Source: a bacterium (GTDB taxonomy: Bacteria > Bdellovibrionota_C > UBA2361 > SZUA-149 > JAEUWB01). Taken from it: 64,000 nucleotides of DNA. Under the pieces are notes generated by a model. The model was not told the DNA's origin, ran no database searches, and worked only from the letters and a program-made list of their open reading frames with translations. Positions 19,172 to 28,386 of this stretch are shown here, in pieces (position 1 is the first letter of the stretch; every line of letters begins with the position of its first letter). Both the position numbers and the translations under genes were made by a program. The stretch spans positions 186,001 through 250,000 of the forward strand of contig JAEUWB010000060.1 in NCBI GenBank assembly GCA_016786595.1, read 5' to 3'.

Positions 19172-19176
19172 CTACG

Positions 19177-20730
19177 ATGTTAACCGTTATTGACCGTTCG
19201 CAACCAAGCAGTTCAATCCCCGAAGCCTATGATCGGACGTTAAGATTGCAACTTGATTTACTGGAAGAGAAAGCAGCTAATCGTGGACTTGAAGATTATT
19301 TAATCTATGTCGAGCATGACCATGTTTATACGACTGGAAGAGGCACAGAACTTGTTGTGGCAGGTCAAACTCAAGTTCCAACAATTGAAATTAGTCGCGG
19401 AGGGCAGGCGACCTATCATGGGCCAGGACAACTTGTTGCCTATCCAATTTTTGATTTAAATCGACACGGACGTGATGTGCATGTCTATTTGCGTCGACTA
19501 GAGACTGTCGTGATTAATTTACTCAGCCAGCTTGGACTAACTGCCCAGCAAGTTGCTGGGCAAACAGGTGTTTGGGTTGAAACTGCTCAGGGCCTTAGAA
19601 AAATCTGCTCGATTGGAGTTGGCGTTCGCAAGTGGATTACTTATCACGGACTGGCTTTGAATGTTAATCCAGATCTTTCATATTTTCATTCAATTTCGCC
19701 GTGTGGACTAGCAGCTGGAGTAATGACCTCACTTGCTGAGTTACTCGGCAGCGCGTGTCCGAGCATGGATCAAGTTAAAAACTTAATGACGGAAGCTTTT
19801 AAGTCAGAGTTTGATTTTTCTCACGATCACACTAATCCACTCAATCGACCTGCTTGGATTAAAGTCAAGGCCCCGGGTTCTCAAGGCTACGGGGAAACAG
19901 ATCAAGTTGTAAAAAACTTACGCCTCGTAACTGTTTGTGAAGAGGCGCAGTGTCCAAATATTGGTGAATGTTGGACGCATCATACCGCGACATTTATGAT
20001 CATGGGCGAGCTGTGCACACGGCGCTGTAGCTTTTGCTCTGTGAAGGACGGTGTTAAGGCCAACCTAGACCCGCTAGATCCACTTGAGCCCTATCGTGTG
20101 GCTAAGGCAGTGCAAGAATTAGGACTTGAGCATGTCGTGGTTACATCAGTTAATCGTGATGATGTTGCCGACATGGGAGCAAGTCACTTCTATCAAACTG
20201 CTAAATTGCTTCATCAACATGTTCCAGCTTGCCGGATCGAGTTTCTCATCCCCGATATGCAGGGACGTCGCGAGTTAATAGAAATTATTTTGAAAGATAA
20301 TTTGCTTAGCGTGTTAAATCATAATTTTGAAACTGTACCACGCTTATACCGCACAGTTCGCCCCGGAGCCCAGGTGCAGCGGTCATTAAACATCCTCAAG
20401 TGGGCTAAGGAAATTCAGCCAGAAGTTAAAACGAAATCTGGAATTATGCTTGGCTTAGGTGAGACGCGACAAGAAGTTTTAGAAGTAATGGATCTACTGA
20501 GATCTGTGGGATGCGATATTTTAACGATTGGTCAGTATCTGCGGCCCTCGCAAAAACAACTACCAGTTCAGCGCTTTGTCACGCCTGTTGAATTTAAAGA
20601 TTATGCTGAAGAAGCTTATCTGCGGGGTTTTGCACATGTAGAATCAGGCACATTTGTGCGTAGTTCTTACCACGCCTGGAAGCATGCTGATGGCGCAGAG
20701 GAAGCGCTACGATCAGCGGCACAGGCTTAA
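19177..20730 (+). CDS. lipB-lipA: LipB-LipA fusion: octanoyltransferase plus lipoyl synthase
   Basis: A 517-residue fusion of the two steps of lipoate biosynthesis. Residues 1 to about 215 are LipB, moving octanoate from acyl carrier protein to target lysines: SRGGQATYHGPGQL, with the catalytic pair K142 (RKICSIG) and C176 (SISPCGL). Residues from about 225 are the radical-SAM lipoyl synthase LipA: auxiliary cluster cysteines C254, C259, C265 and the SAM cluster C280-x3-C284-x2-C287. All catalytic residues are kept, so both halves should work. It is five bases after the E2 gene whose lipoyl domain is the natural substrate, suggesting direct coupling of cofactor and apoprotein production. Confidence 0.94.
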   Translation: MLTVIDRSQPSSSIPEAYDRTLRLQLDLLEEKAANRGLEDYLIYVEHDHVYTTGRGTELVVAGQTQVPTIEISRGGQATYHGPGQLVAYPIFDLNRHGRDVHVYLRRLETVVINLLSQLGLTAQQVAGQTGVWVETAQGLRKICSIGVGVRKWITYHGLALNVNPDLSYFHSISPCGLAAGVMTSLAELLGSACPSMDQVKNLMTEAFKSEFDFSHDHTNPLNRPAWIKVKAPGSQGYGETDQVVKNLRLVTVCEEAQCPNIGECWTHHTATFMIMGELCTRRCSFCSVKDGVKANLDPLDPLEPYRVAKAVQELGLEHVVVTSVNRDDVADMGASHFYQTAKLLHQHVPACRIEFLIPDMQGRRELIEIILKDNLLSVLNHNFETVPRLYRTVRPGAQVQRSLNILKWAKEIQPEVKTKSGIMLGLGETRQEVLEVMDLLRSVGCDILTIGQYLRPSQKQLPVQRFVTPVEFKDYAEEAYLRGFAHVESGTFVRSSYHAWKHADGAEEALRSAAQA

Positions 20731-20886
20731 GGTCAAGCATCCTAAGTCGGTCATATTTTGAGCGAATAGCAGGTGAGTATCTTGCTTGAATAAGCTAGCC
20801 AGAAGAGGTTGCTTGGCAGATCCACAAAGCAGTGGGCATTTGTCTCTGACCCTTGCTCAAAAAAATAGAAATCAAAAAAATAAAAT
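20731..20886. other. Gap upstream of the leader/attenuator region
   Basis: About 155 bases after lipB-lipA contain no gene I can support and no clear terminator for the preceding operon. The last part is A-rich (20860-20886) and could act as an UP element for the promoter that follows. Confidence 0.4.
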
Positions 20887-20915
20887 TTGACTTGGGACAA
20901 TCGCGCTGTTACAAT
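20887..20915 (+). promoter_or_regulatory. Sigma70-type promoter for leader peptide and hydroxylase
   Basis: TTGACT (20887-20892), exactly 17 bases, then TACAAT (20910-20915). This is the best consensus promoter I found in the window. An A-rich stretch lies just upstream. The expected start of transcription is about 20922, one base before the ATG of the leader ORF, so the RNA may be leaderless. Confidence 0.75.
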
Positions 20916-20922
20916 TATTTCT

Positions 20923-20982
20923 ATGCATTGTCAGACGAATTCATATCGCTACGCATATCTATACCCACTTTCGTGGGTTTAA
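20923..20982 (+). CDS. Tyrosine-rich leader peptide (putative attenuator peptide)
   Basis: A 19-codon ORF reads MHCQTNSYRYAYLYPLSWV. Codons 8, 10, 12 and 14 are tyrosine (TAT, TAC, TAT, TAC) and codon 18 is tryptophan. It lies between a strong promoter and a terminator-like hairpin, upstream of the enzyme family that converts phenylalanine to tyrosine. The last tyrosine codon (20962-20964) touches the 5' arm of the hairpin (20963-20968). A ribosome halted for lack of Tyr-tRNA would therefore cover that arm and stop the hairpin forming. No Shine-Dalgarno is present; the ATG sits at the predicted transcript start. Function is inferred from arrangement; the ORF itself is directly visible. Confidence 0.65.
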   Translation: MHCQTNSYRYAYLYPLSWV

Positions 20983-20994
20983 TTATTCTTTTCT
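20963..20994 (+). terminator. Terminator-like hairpin in the hydroxylase leader
   Basis: ACCCAC (20963-20968), loop TTTC, GTGGGT (20973-20978), followed by TTAATTATTCTTTTCT. The six-base stem with a T-rich tail fits a weak intrinsic terminator suitable for attenuation. It overlaps the last six codons of the tyrosine-rich leader ORF, and the hydroxylase ATG is about 65 bases further on. Confidence 0.6.
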
Positions 20995-21044
20995 GTAATC
21001 ATTAGTTTTCGTTTTTAAGCAATTTTTTGAAGGATTTAACCTAG

Positions 21045-21887
21045 ATGGACTCGTTTATTGAAATGGACGTCATTGACGACCCAACTGAACTCAGTTTAGA
21101 CCCAAAGCACCCAGGTATTAATGACCCAAGCTACGTATTGCGTCGTAAAGCTTTTTTTTACTTAGCCCGCGACTTACGGTTGCAAAACTTATCTGTGCCT
21201 GTTGTTGAATATACTCAAGCCGAGCACCGGCTTTGGTCGACGATTGCGACAAAGCTTGATTTACTGCATCGCAAACACGCTTCTCGCATCTTTCTGGAAG
21301 GTAAGTCTGCCCTGGCTTTTGCCGCTGAAACCATCCCGCAAGCTCGTGACTTAGACCGTCTATTGCAAGACACAACTGGATTCTCGCTTACACCAGCGGA
21401 AGGACTCCTTGCAGGTAAAACGTATTTTATTGGCTGGTCTGAGGGGAAAATGCCGGTGACACTTTTTTTACGTCACCCCAGCCATCCCGAGTATACTCCA
21501 GAGCCAGATATTGTACATGATATTCTCGGCCATGTGCCGCCGTTAATGAATCAAGCATACGCGGACTTGATCGAATTTATTGGCATTGCTGCCAAGCAAG
21601 CTAATCCGCGGCAAATGGAAGAGCTTGTGCGTTTTTATTGGTTCACCGTTGAGTATGGATTGATCAGAGAAGACGATCAAATAAAGTGTTTAGGTGCGGG
21701 GATTCTTTCTTCCTTAGCAGAAATTGAGCATGTCTACTCTGGCATTCCAAATGTGAAAGAATTTAACTTAAACGAGGTAATTAATACTCCATTTGATCCC
21801 ACTCGTTTGCAGCAGTTGTACTTCGTCAGTAATTCCTTAGCGGAAATCAGAGACAATGCAGTCAAATTAGTTGAATCTTGGGGCTAG
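21045..21887 (+). CDS. phhA: Aromatic amino acid hydroxylase (phenylalanine 4-monooxygenase-like)
   Basis: A 280-residue non-haem iron, pterin-dependent hydroxylase. The iron ligands are visible: H158 and H163 in EPDIVHDILGHVPP and E203 in WFTVEYGL. The family signature extends through IKCLGAGILSSLAEIEHV. Bacterial members of this length lack the regulatory ACT domain, as here, and normally make tyrosine from phenylalanine. Tryptophan hydroxylation cannot be excluded from sequence alone. AAGGA precedes the ATG by ten bases. No pterin recycling gene (phhB) is adjacent. The tyrosine-rich leader upstream suggests expression responds to tyrosine supply. Confidence 0.9.
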   Translation: MDSFIEMDVIDDPTELSLDPKHPGINDPSYVLRRKAFFYLARDLRLQNLSVPVVEYTQAEHRLWSTIATKLDLLHRKHASRIFLEGKSALAFAAETIPQARDLDRLLQDTTGFSLTPAEGLLAGKTYFIGWSEGKMPVTLFLRHPSHPEYTPEPDIVHDILGHVPPLMNQAYADLIEFIGIAAKQANPRQMEELVRFYWFTVEYGLIREDDQIKCLGAGILSSLAEIEHVYSGIPNVKEFNLNEVINTPFDPTRLQQLYFVSNSLAEIRDNAVKLVESWG

Positions 21888-21941
21888 TCTTAGACAAATT
21901 GCTGTTTGCTCTAGAGCGCATTCTTCTGACACTATTCAGCT

Positions 21942-24900
21942 ATGCGTGCGCTTTGGATTATAATTTTGGTATTTCTTCTCGGTGGAATTATTGCCTGGAA
22001 GGGGGAGGAGTATCTTGAGTCTCGGCTTGAAGCGTTCTTGCGTAAAGAATTTTCAGAGGGGACAAACTGTGCCGTCGATTTAAAAAATCCGAGCATTTCA
22101 TTGCTCCCACTTACTGCGGAAATCCAGGATGTTTCAATTGTCTGCCCTGGTGAGACTCAAGGAGAAGGGTTTTTTGTTAAGAAAATCAAAGCTTATGCTT
22201 CGCTTTGGGAATTAAGTGAAAAAATTATCCGCCTCTCAAATTTAGAGTTAGCAGGAGCGCGGATTAAAAGCGATCGTTTAGATTCAGCCCTGATTAGAAC
22301 ACTTGAATTTATTTTGAACGATCCACCTAACCCGCAACCTGACCGTTGGAAATTAAAGGTCAACGATGTGTATATCGATACACCCGAAACGCCAGGCCCG
22401 CACTTATGGGTTCGTGCTGGAAATTTTCGTTTTATTTGGGATCAAGTAAAATTTCATGCGCATATCCCTCCGGGCATACCGCCATCAGAATTACGCGCAA
22501 GCTCAAATATGTTTGCCGTGGAGCGTGTAGCAGCTAAACGAATTGCCCTAGGAAAATTTAAGGGTTTTGTTGATGTCGGTGGCGGGCTTTTGCGCGTGCA
22601 TGAAGTGGAAGTGCAACACGGGGAAAAAGCAGATATCTCACGGGTTAAGGGCACAAGTAGAATACTGCTCCCAGGGAGTTACGATCTAGATTTTGATACA
22701 AATCTTACTGGCGACTTTTTTGCCCAATTTGGTGCAGACATTGGGATTGATCGCCTGCGCTATCAAGCAAAAATGTCAGGAGCTCTGGAAGCACCGATCT
22801 GGCAAGGCAATACAGTCTTAACGTTTCTGGAAAAGGACAGTCAGTGTCTTCCCAAGGAGCTTGGTGCCAAGTTAAGCATCGGCATGGACGGATTAAAGCT
22901 TTCTGAATCGCAATATAACCGGGAAAAATTCGATTTTAATTTTAATTTAAGTTTTGCTGAACCGTTTGGAATTTCGGCGCGGTTGCCGTTGGGGCAGAGA
23001 CAATTAGAGAACTGTCTTGCTGGCGTCGGACAAGAGATTCGTTGGAATAACATTCGTGCACTCAGTATTAACGGAACTTTGAGCCCTTTATTGCTGCGTG
23101 CACAAGCAGAAGGTTTAAGTGGTTTTGCAATGAAACTTGCCAGCGAGCAGAGTGGAAAAATTCTTCTTGATCTTGAACATCATGCCCAGCGTGAGAACTC
23201 CCCAGGCACGGAGTCAGTGATTAAAGCGCGAGCTAATTTTCAGCAGGCGCATTTAACTGTCGAGCAAATTGATGCAATTAATTACCCGCTGACGACACTC
23301 TTCAAAACAGCAACTGTACTTTTTGATCGCAAATTTTTGGAAGTCGCAGAATATTTCGAAGGTGCTGTAATAAATGGTACTTATGATCCGGGTCGACACG
23401 AGGGGCAATTCCAGATTAATAAATTTACCAAACTGCCCGCCGAAGCAAAAGTTGATTTTAAGCTGGCAGTCGCTGCAAATGCGATTAAGATTCCTGATTT
23501 AAAATTAAGCACTAAAGCCGGAGAGATTGCTGCGAAATTTATTTTTCCACTTGATGCTGCAACTCCAGGAGAAGTTCTAGTACGAACAAGTTCCTACCCA
23601 CTGAACTCACTTGTGAATGACCCACTTGGATATGCGGGAGTATTTGATGTGGGATTGAATTATAATTTTAAGCGTGGCGCAGAACTACTCGGCAATGGCG
23701 AGTTCAATTTTACTGCTGATCAAATGAAAATTGCTGGAGTAGAGATTGCTTTTGAACGAAGTATTTCTAGTAAAATACAATCTGGGAAACTGATCTTATC
23801 GCCGACTAACATTGTAGTCGATAATCACCCAGTGAAATTAAGCGGCAGCGCTGACTTCGACACTGGACCTTTGTTTAACGTAGTAGGTGAGCTTGATTTA
23901 TCGACAATCAAAGCGCAAATTCCGCAACTGAGGACTGCCAGCGGGGATATTAAATTCGATTTCAATACTGCCGGAACCTGGCGTGCCCTCAAATTGAACG
24001 GCAGCATGTCTTTAACTGATGGAACAATTGTTCTCCCTAGCACTACAGGCGGCATTGAAATTAGTGAAATCAATCTGAACGGCAAGTTTAGCGATGATAA
24101 TTTATTACTTGAGAACATCAAGGGTTTAGTTGGGGACGGTGCGATTTCTGGTAGCGGAATAGTTAAAGCGGTTACTAACAATACGGCTCGAAAAGTTGAG
24201 GTGAAATTAGTTAGTGACGGTATTACGCTGATGCCAATCGTGGGTCTAGAAATGGAAGTTTCAGGGGATCTTCTGCTACGTAAAGACGGAATTACACCGC
24301 TTGACCTGAGTGGAAAGATTCAACTTCAACGTAGCAGTTATGTAAATAATTTTGATATTACTACTGTGCTTAAGCGTGCACAGCAGGTTTTGGCTGGAAC
24401 AGCTGAGTCGCAGCAAGCTGGAATTTCTTCAACTGCTACGTTGAATTTGCAAATTCAAGCTCCAAATAGTCAATATGTAGAGACAAATGTTTTTACAGGG
24501 GAACTTGCTGGAGACTTGCTTGCCCAAGGCACATTGAAGTCGCCGAGCCTGAAGGGCGATATTCGTGTGATCGATGGAGCGGTGCGTTTCCAGACAAATG
24601 ACTTTACAGTTTTACACGGCTTGCTACGTTTCCCGGAGGCTGCGCAAGGCATCAGGCCAACAATTGATTTGGTTAGCGAGGCATTTGTCCGATCGATTAG
24701 TGGGGATGAATATCCAGTGCGCTTAATTATTTCAGGTCCCGTGGAAAGGCCTAGTGTGAAAATTAATTCAAGTAGTAATTTAAGCGAACGTGAATTGCTT
24801 TCAATGATGTCACTTGGTGGTAGAATCGAAGAGCTGAGCCTATTAAAATCTACAGCAAAAAGTCCACGGTCGAGTGATCATGAAATTATCAGCGCAGATA

Positions 24901-25238
24901 CAGAACTATCTTTCCGTGATCGCTTATCGGCAATTACTGGATTCTCTGAAGTGCAAATTGAAACTGGCACTTCGACAATTACCGGAGAATTTGTGCCAGT
25001 GCTGCGCGCAGCGCGACCATTTATTGGAGATACGGAGATTGTTGTGCGTTCGGAGCTTGATGCTGAACGTGCGACAATTGGAACAATTGAATACCCTTTA
25101 AATCCAGCTTTGAGTGCTGTTGCTGGCTGGAAAACGCATTCGGTGACTGACCCTTCAAATAACTCAGGATCTGCCAGCATTGGTTTAACTTTTCAAAAAA
25201 GATTTCAAGGTACAAGTATTTTCCCGAATCAAGAATGA
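21942..25238 (+). CDS. tamB: TamB-like translocation/assembly protein
   Basis: A very long (1098 residues) inner-membrane-anchored protein: signal anchor WIIILVFLLGGIIAW at the N-terminus, then a mostly beta-strand body of the AsmA/TamB type that spans the periplasm and is thought to guide lipids and outer-membrane proteins. The C-terminal DUF490 region is recognisable (SPSLKGDIRVIDGAVRF, VERPSVKINSSSNLSERELLSMMSLGG). It overlaps the following Omp85 gene by four bases (ATGA), a standard sign of coupled translation and of the Tam complex. Confidence 0.9.
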   Translation: MRALWIIILVFLLGGIIAWKGEEYLESRLEAFLRKEFSEGTNCAVDLKNPSISLLPLTAEIQDVSIVCPGETQGEGFFVKKIKAYASLWELSEKIIRLSNLELAGARIKSDRLDSALIRTLEFILNDPPNPQPDRWKLKVNDVYIDTPETPGPHLWVRAGNFRFIWDQVKFHAHIPPGIPPSELRASSNMFAVERVAAKRIALGKFKGFVDVGGGLLRVHEVEVQHGEKADISRVKGTSRILLPGSYDLDFDTNLTGDFFAQFGADIGIDRLRYQAKMSGALEAPIWQGNTVLTFLEKDSQCLPKELGAKLSIGMDGLKLSESQYNREKFDFNFNLSFAEPFGISARLPLGQRQLENCLAGVGQEIRWNNIRALSINGTLSPLLLRAQAEGLSGFAMKLASEQSGKILLDLEHHAQRENSPGTESVIKARANFQQAHLTVEQIDAINYPLTTLFKTATVLFDRKFLEVAEYFEGAVINGTYDPGRHEGQFQINKFTKLPAEAKVDFKLAVAANAIKIPDLKLSTKAGEIAAKFIFPLDAATPGEVLVRTSSYPLNSLVNDPLGYAGVFDVGLNYNFKRGAELLGNGEFNFTADQMKIAGVEIAFERSISSKIQSGKLILSPTNIVVDNHPVKLSGSADFDTGPLFNVVGELDLSTIKAQIPQLRTASGDIKFDFNTAGTWRALKLNGSMSLTDGTIVLPSTTGGIEISEINLNGKFSDDNLLLENIKGLVGDGAISGSGIVKAVTNNTARKVEVKLVSDGITLMPIVGLEMEVSGDLLLRKDGITPLDLSGKIQLQRSSYVNNFDITTVLKRAQQVLAGTAESQQAGISSTATLNLQIQAPNSQYVETNVFTGELAGDLLAQGTLKSPSLKGDIRVIDGAVRFQTNDFTVLHGLLRFPEAAQGIRPTIDLVSEAFVRSISGDEYPVRLIISGPVERPSVKINSSSNLSERELLSMMSLGGRIEELSLLKSTAKSPRSSDHEIISADTELSFRDRLSAITGFSEVQIETGTSTITGEFVPVLRAARPFIGDTEIVVRSELDAERATIGTIEYPLNPALSAVAGWKTHSVTDPSNNSGSASIGLTFQKRFQGTSIFPNQE

Positions 25239-27805
25239 AGCACTTATTAATCTACATTCTCTTATGCGTTTTATATGCGAACATATGTTCTGCAGAGGAT
25301 TTGCCAATTCAAAGAATCCGCGAGATTAAAATCGCCAATCAACTAGTGCTTAAACCCGAGGAAATTATTCGATCATCTGGTCTATTTCATAACCAAGACT
25401 TTTCTTCGGATCTAATTGAGCCAGCAGAGCGACGCATTCAGGAGCGTCTAGCACGAAGTGCCTATGAAAATTCGAATGTTAAGATTAGTATTCATCGACT
25501 CAAGGAATTACCGCTTGTGGATGTAACGATCCAAATTAAGCAAGGATCTCCAACGCTAGTTAGTGCAATTAATACGACCATAGAGTTACCACAGAAAGTA
25601 AAAAATTGGCTGAATAAACGCTATTTGAAACGGCCCTTCACTGAACAAAAAAGGCGGCGTATTAATCGTCTCCTTGGAGCGGAGTTTCGCAAAAGCGGCT
25701 TTCTTCGGGCGCACTTCACTGTCAGTGAACGTCGCGACCAGGATCAAAATATCATTCTGGATCTTGTAGGCTCAATTGGCAACAAGACCAAAATTGGCTT
25801 TACAGGGAATAAATTACTCTCGCGCAGTGAATTACTGAAATTAATCGCAGAACAAACAGAGCGTTCGCGCTTAAGTCGCGGTCTTGTTGATTCAATTGCA
25901 GAAACTATTCGCAATAAGTATCAAGAATTAGGGCATTATTTTGTCCGTGTCGACCCAAGAATCGAAGATGATTTTGCTAGTATTAGCTTTCGCATTAGAG
26001 AATCACGCTCGGTTAGATTTAAATTTTTGTTAATCTCCGGGAATGATCAGCTTTCAAAGCAAGAAGTAAAAAAAATTATTGGTTGGCGTGAACGCAGTCT
26101 ACTCACCGGATTTCGCCGCCCGGGGCAAATTTTTACAGAGCAGCAATTACTCGAGTTTGTAGATCTGATTAAGGCAAAGTACTCCGAACTCGGGTTCGAA
26201 GAAGCGGTTGTGATCCCAAAAGTAAGCCGCAAGGATCGAGATACCCTAGTATTAGAATTTACGATTAACGAAGGACCGCAAATTACTTATCACGAAATTG
26301 AATTTGTATGGAATGAGCATACTTGCCGTAAGTTAGTGGACTGTGTTCCCGCGGAGTATCAGGATGTACTACAAATACTTGAAGCTGCGATTTTAAAAGT
26401 AAAAACTGGGCGATTTATTAACCTTGTTATTGAAAGTCAAGATTTAATTCGCACAAGGTTAATACAAGCTGGCTATCCAAGTGTAGCGGTAACTTTTTTA
26501 CAAAACCCACCAATCGTTAAGTTTATAGTGACCACTGGGCCGAAAATTACGATTGGTAATATTGCTCTCAAACAAAATTTATTTACTAAACCCCATGTGA
26601 TTCAACGCGAACTGCAATTTCAGTCTGGTGATCTATGGGATGCAATGTTGTTGCAAGAGACAGAACTTAAGCTATATCGCACAGGACTATTTGAAGGCGT
26701 GACGCTCGAGCCTGCTGATGGGAAGCTCGATAGTCCTACTGAAGACTTAGTGGTGAGAGTAGCTGAGCGAGACTCTGGTTCAATCTCAACTGGAATTGGG
26801 TTTGATACGGAAGATGGTTTGCATCTATTGGGCGAAATAAAACAGCAGAATCTAAATGGCGAGGGCAATACCTTGCTTGCGGCAATTGACGCCTACTTTA
26901 AAACTGGTGGAAGTGCATTTGATGCAGGACGAGCTAAGTTATTATTTTCGAACCCGCACATTTTTGATTCCGAGACGGAATTTTACTCAGAAGTATTCGC
27001 GCAAACTTCAATCAATCTTTATCAGAATTTCAACTTCCGCCGCTATGGAGCAAATCTGCTTTTTAGAGCGCCAATTGGCGAACGTTGGACTGCAGGAGTC
27101 GGTGGCACAACGTTTCTTGAAGATCTCTTCGATCAGGAAGAAGATATCATTATCAGTGAATATGATGATAACACTGTGCAACATGCGCAGCTGCGTCTAG
27201 AGGTAGATGGTGTGTACTTAGACGATCGGTTTAACCCGCGTAGTGGCTGGAGATTTCATGCTGATGGAAAGATTGCTAGTTCTACCTTTGGCTCGGATGT
27301 TAACTATGCTGGAGGGCAAGTCGCACAAGGGTTCCATCTGCCACTTTCTGATTTATTTACTTTCGCGCAAGGGTTGAAATTAGAAGGTTACACGCCATTT
27401 GATAGCACCGATGTTTTGCCGCTAAGCCAACGTCTTTTTCTTGGGGGACGTTCAAGCTTGCGGGGTTTTGCCCGCAATAAAGTTGGTCCGAAAGGATTTG
27501 CAGATCATGTTGTGGGTGGTGATTTGGCACTCGTGCTAAATTCTGAGTTAAAATATCAGTTCGCCGATCGTGCCCTATTTGTTTTGTTTTTAGATCTTGG
27601 TAAGTCAATTCTAAAAAACCCCGGAGAAATTTTTACAGGTGACCCACTAAGTATTTCGTTTTCAAATTTAAGGTACTCACCTGGAATAGGATGTCGCTAT
27701 GAGACGCCGATTGGGCCACTGAGTATTGACCTTGGGTTTAACCCTGATCGTGAAGCAGGTGAACAGCGCTTTAGAGTTTATTTAAGCATTGGAAATATTT
27801 TTTAA
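25235..27805 (+). CDS. Omp85-family outer-membrane protein (TamA/BamA-like)
   Basis: 856 residues: a signal peptide (LLIYILLCVLYANICSA), about 500 residues of repeated POTRA-type modules, then a 16-strand barrel ending in an aromatic residue (YLSIGNIF), as needed for outer-membrane insertion. The barrel has the lid-loop motif GGRSSLRGFARNKVGPKG. The POTRA section is longer than the three modules of TamA, approaching BamA's five. Coupling to tamB argues for a TamA role; a bam-type role is the alternative. A possible hairpin without T-run follows at 27926-27957. Confidence 0.9.
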   Translation: MKHLLIYILLCVLYANICSAEDLPIQRIREIKIANQLVLKPEEIIRSSGLFHNQDFSSDLIEPAERRIQERLARSAYENSNVKISIHRLKELPLVDVTIQIKQGSPTLVSAINTTIELPQKVKNWLNKRYLKRPFTEQKRRRINRLLGAEFRKSGFLRAHFTVSERRDQDQNIILDLVGSIGNKTKIGFTGNKLLSRSELLKLIAEQTERSRLSRGLVDSIAETIRNKYQELGHYFVRVDPRIEDDFASISFRIRESRSVRFKFLLISGNDQLSKQEVKKIIGWRERSLLTGFRRPGQIFTEQQLLEFVDLIKAKYSELGFEEAVVIPKVSRKDRDTLVLEFTINEGPQITYHEIEFVWNEHTCRKLVDCVPAEYQDVLQILEAAILKVKTGRFINLVIESQDLIRTRLIQAGYPSVAVTFLQNPPIVKFIVTTGPKITIGNIALKQNLFTKPHVIQRELQFQSGDLWDAMLLQETELKLYRTGLFEGVTLEPADGKLDSPTEDLVVRVAERDSGSISTGIGFDTEDGLHLLGEIKQQNLNGEGNTLLAAIDAYFKTGGSAFDAGRAKLLFSNPHIFDSETEFYSEVFAQTSINLYQNFNFRRYGANLLFRAPIGERWTAGVGGTTFLEDLFDQEEDIIISEYDDNTVQHAQLRLEVDGVYLDDRFNPRSGWRFHADGKIASSTFGSDVNYAGGQVAQGFHLPLSDLFTFAQGLKLEGYTPFDSTDVLPLSQRLFLGGRSSLRGFARNKVGPKGFADHVVGGDLALVLNSELKYQFADRALFVLFLDLGKSILKNPGEIFTGDPLSISFSNLRYSPGIGCRYETPIGPLSIDLGFNPDREAGEQRFRVYLSIGNIF

Positions 27806-27966
27806 TTCGAGTAGATGGCGCAACACACTACGACTTCTAACTAATTAGAATCATAGCTATTTTAGGCACTATGCAAGCGCGCGAATATGAATTATAGCAT
27901 CTCGGAAGCGCTGATGCAGAATCAGTAGTAGAAGTTGATTAATGTAAAATCTACTTCTACGCTTGA

Positions 27967-27994
27967 TTGTGATTAAAGCATTTTATGGGATAAT
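27967..27994 (+). promoter_or_regulatory. Possible promoter for the trx-thi operon
   Basis: TTGTGA (27967-27972), 16 bases, GATAAT (27989-27994). The thioredoxin gene starts 51 bases later with GGAG seven bases before its ATG. The 240-base gap around it shows no TPP riboswitch motif and no gene. Confidence 0.45.
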
Positions 27995-28045
27995 GTATTA
28001 AGCACTAACCCTTAATTCGATTATTTTACGTTTTGGAGATTGTTT

Positions 28046-28372
28046 ATGTCAGGTCTTGTTGTTGATGTCAGTGACAGCACTTTTGATGCAGAAGTATTGA
28101 AGTCAGATCTTCCTGTGCTAGTCGATTTTTGGGCGCCGTGGTGTGGGCCTTGTCGTGCAATTGCACCAGTGATCGAAGAACTTGCCAAAGAATACCAAGG
28201 CAAAATCAAATTTGCCAAAGTCAACGTTGATAACAATCCTGAATCACCAGCGCAATATCACGTGCGCGGGATTCCTAATCTGATTCTTTTTAAGAGTGGA
28301 CAGTTGCAAGAGCAAATCGTTGGTGCTGTTGCGAAGCAAGAAATTGTTAAGGCGATTGGGAAAATCGCATAA
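28046..28372 (+). CDS. trxA: Thioredoxin
   Basis: A 108-residue thiol-disulfide reductase of standard length. The active site WCGPC uses C33 and C36, with the conserved cis-proline in [10 protein letters not shown] and the buried aspartate in VDFWAPW. It heads a run of thiamine genes, 14 bases before thiS. Thioredoxin can supply reducing equivalents for sulfur transfer, so the placement may be functional, but general thioredoxin duty is as likely. Confidence 0.95.
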   Translation: MSGLVVDVSDSTFDAEVLKSDLPVLVDFWAPWCGPCRAIAPVIEELAKEYQGKIKFAKVNVDNNPESPAQYHVRGIPNLILFKSGQLQEQIVGAVAKQEIVKAIGKIA

Positions 28373-28386
28373 TTTTATCAAGCTAC

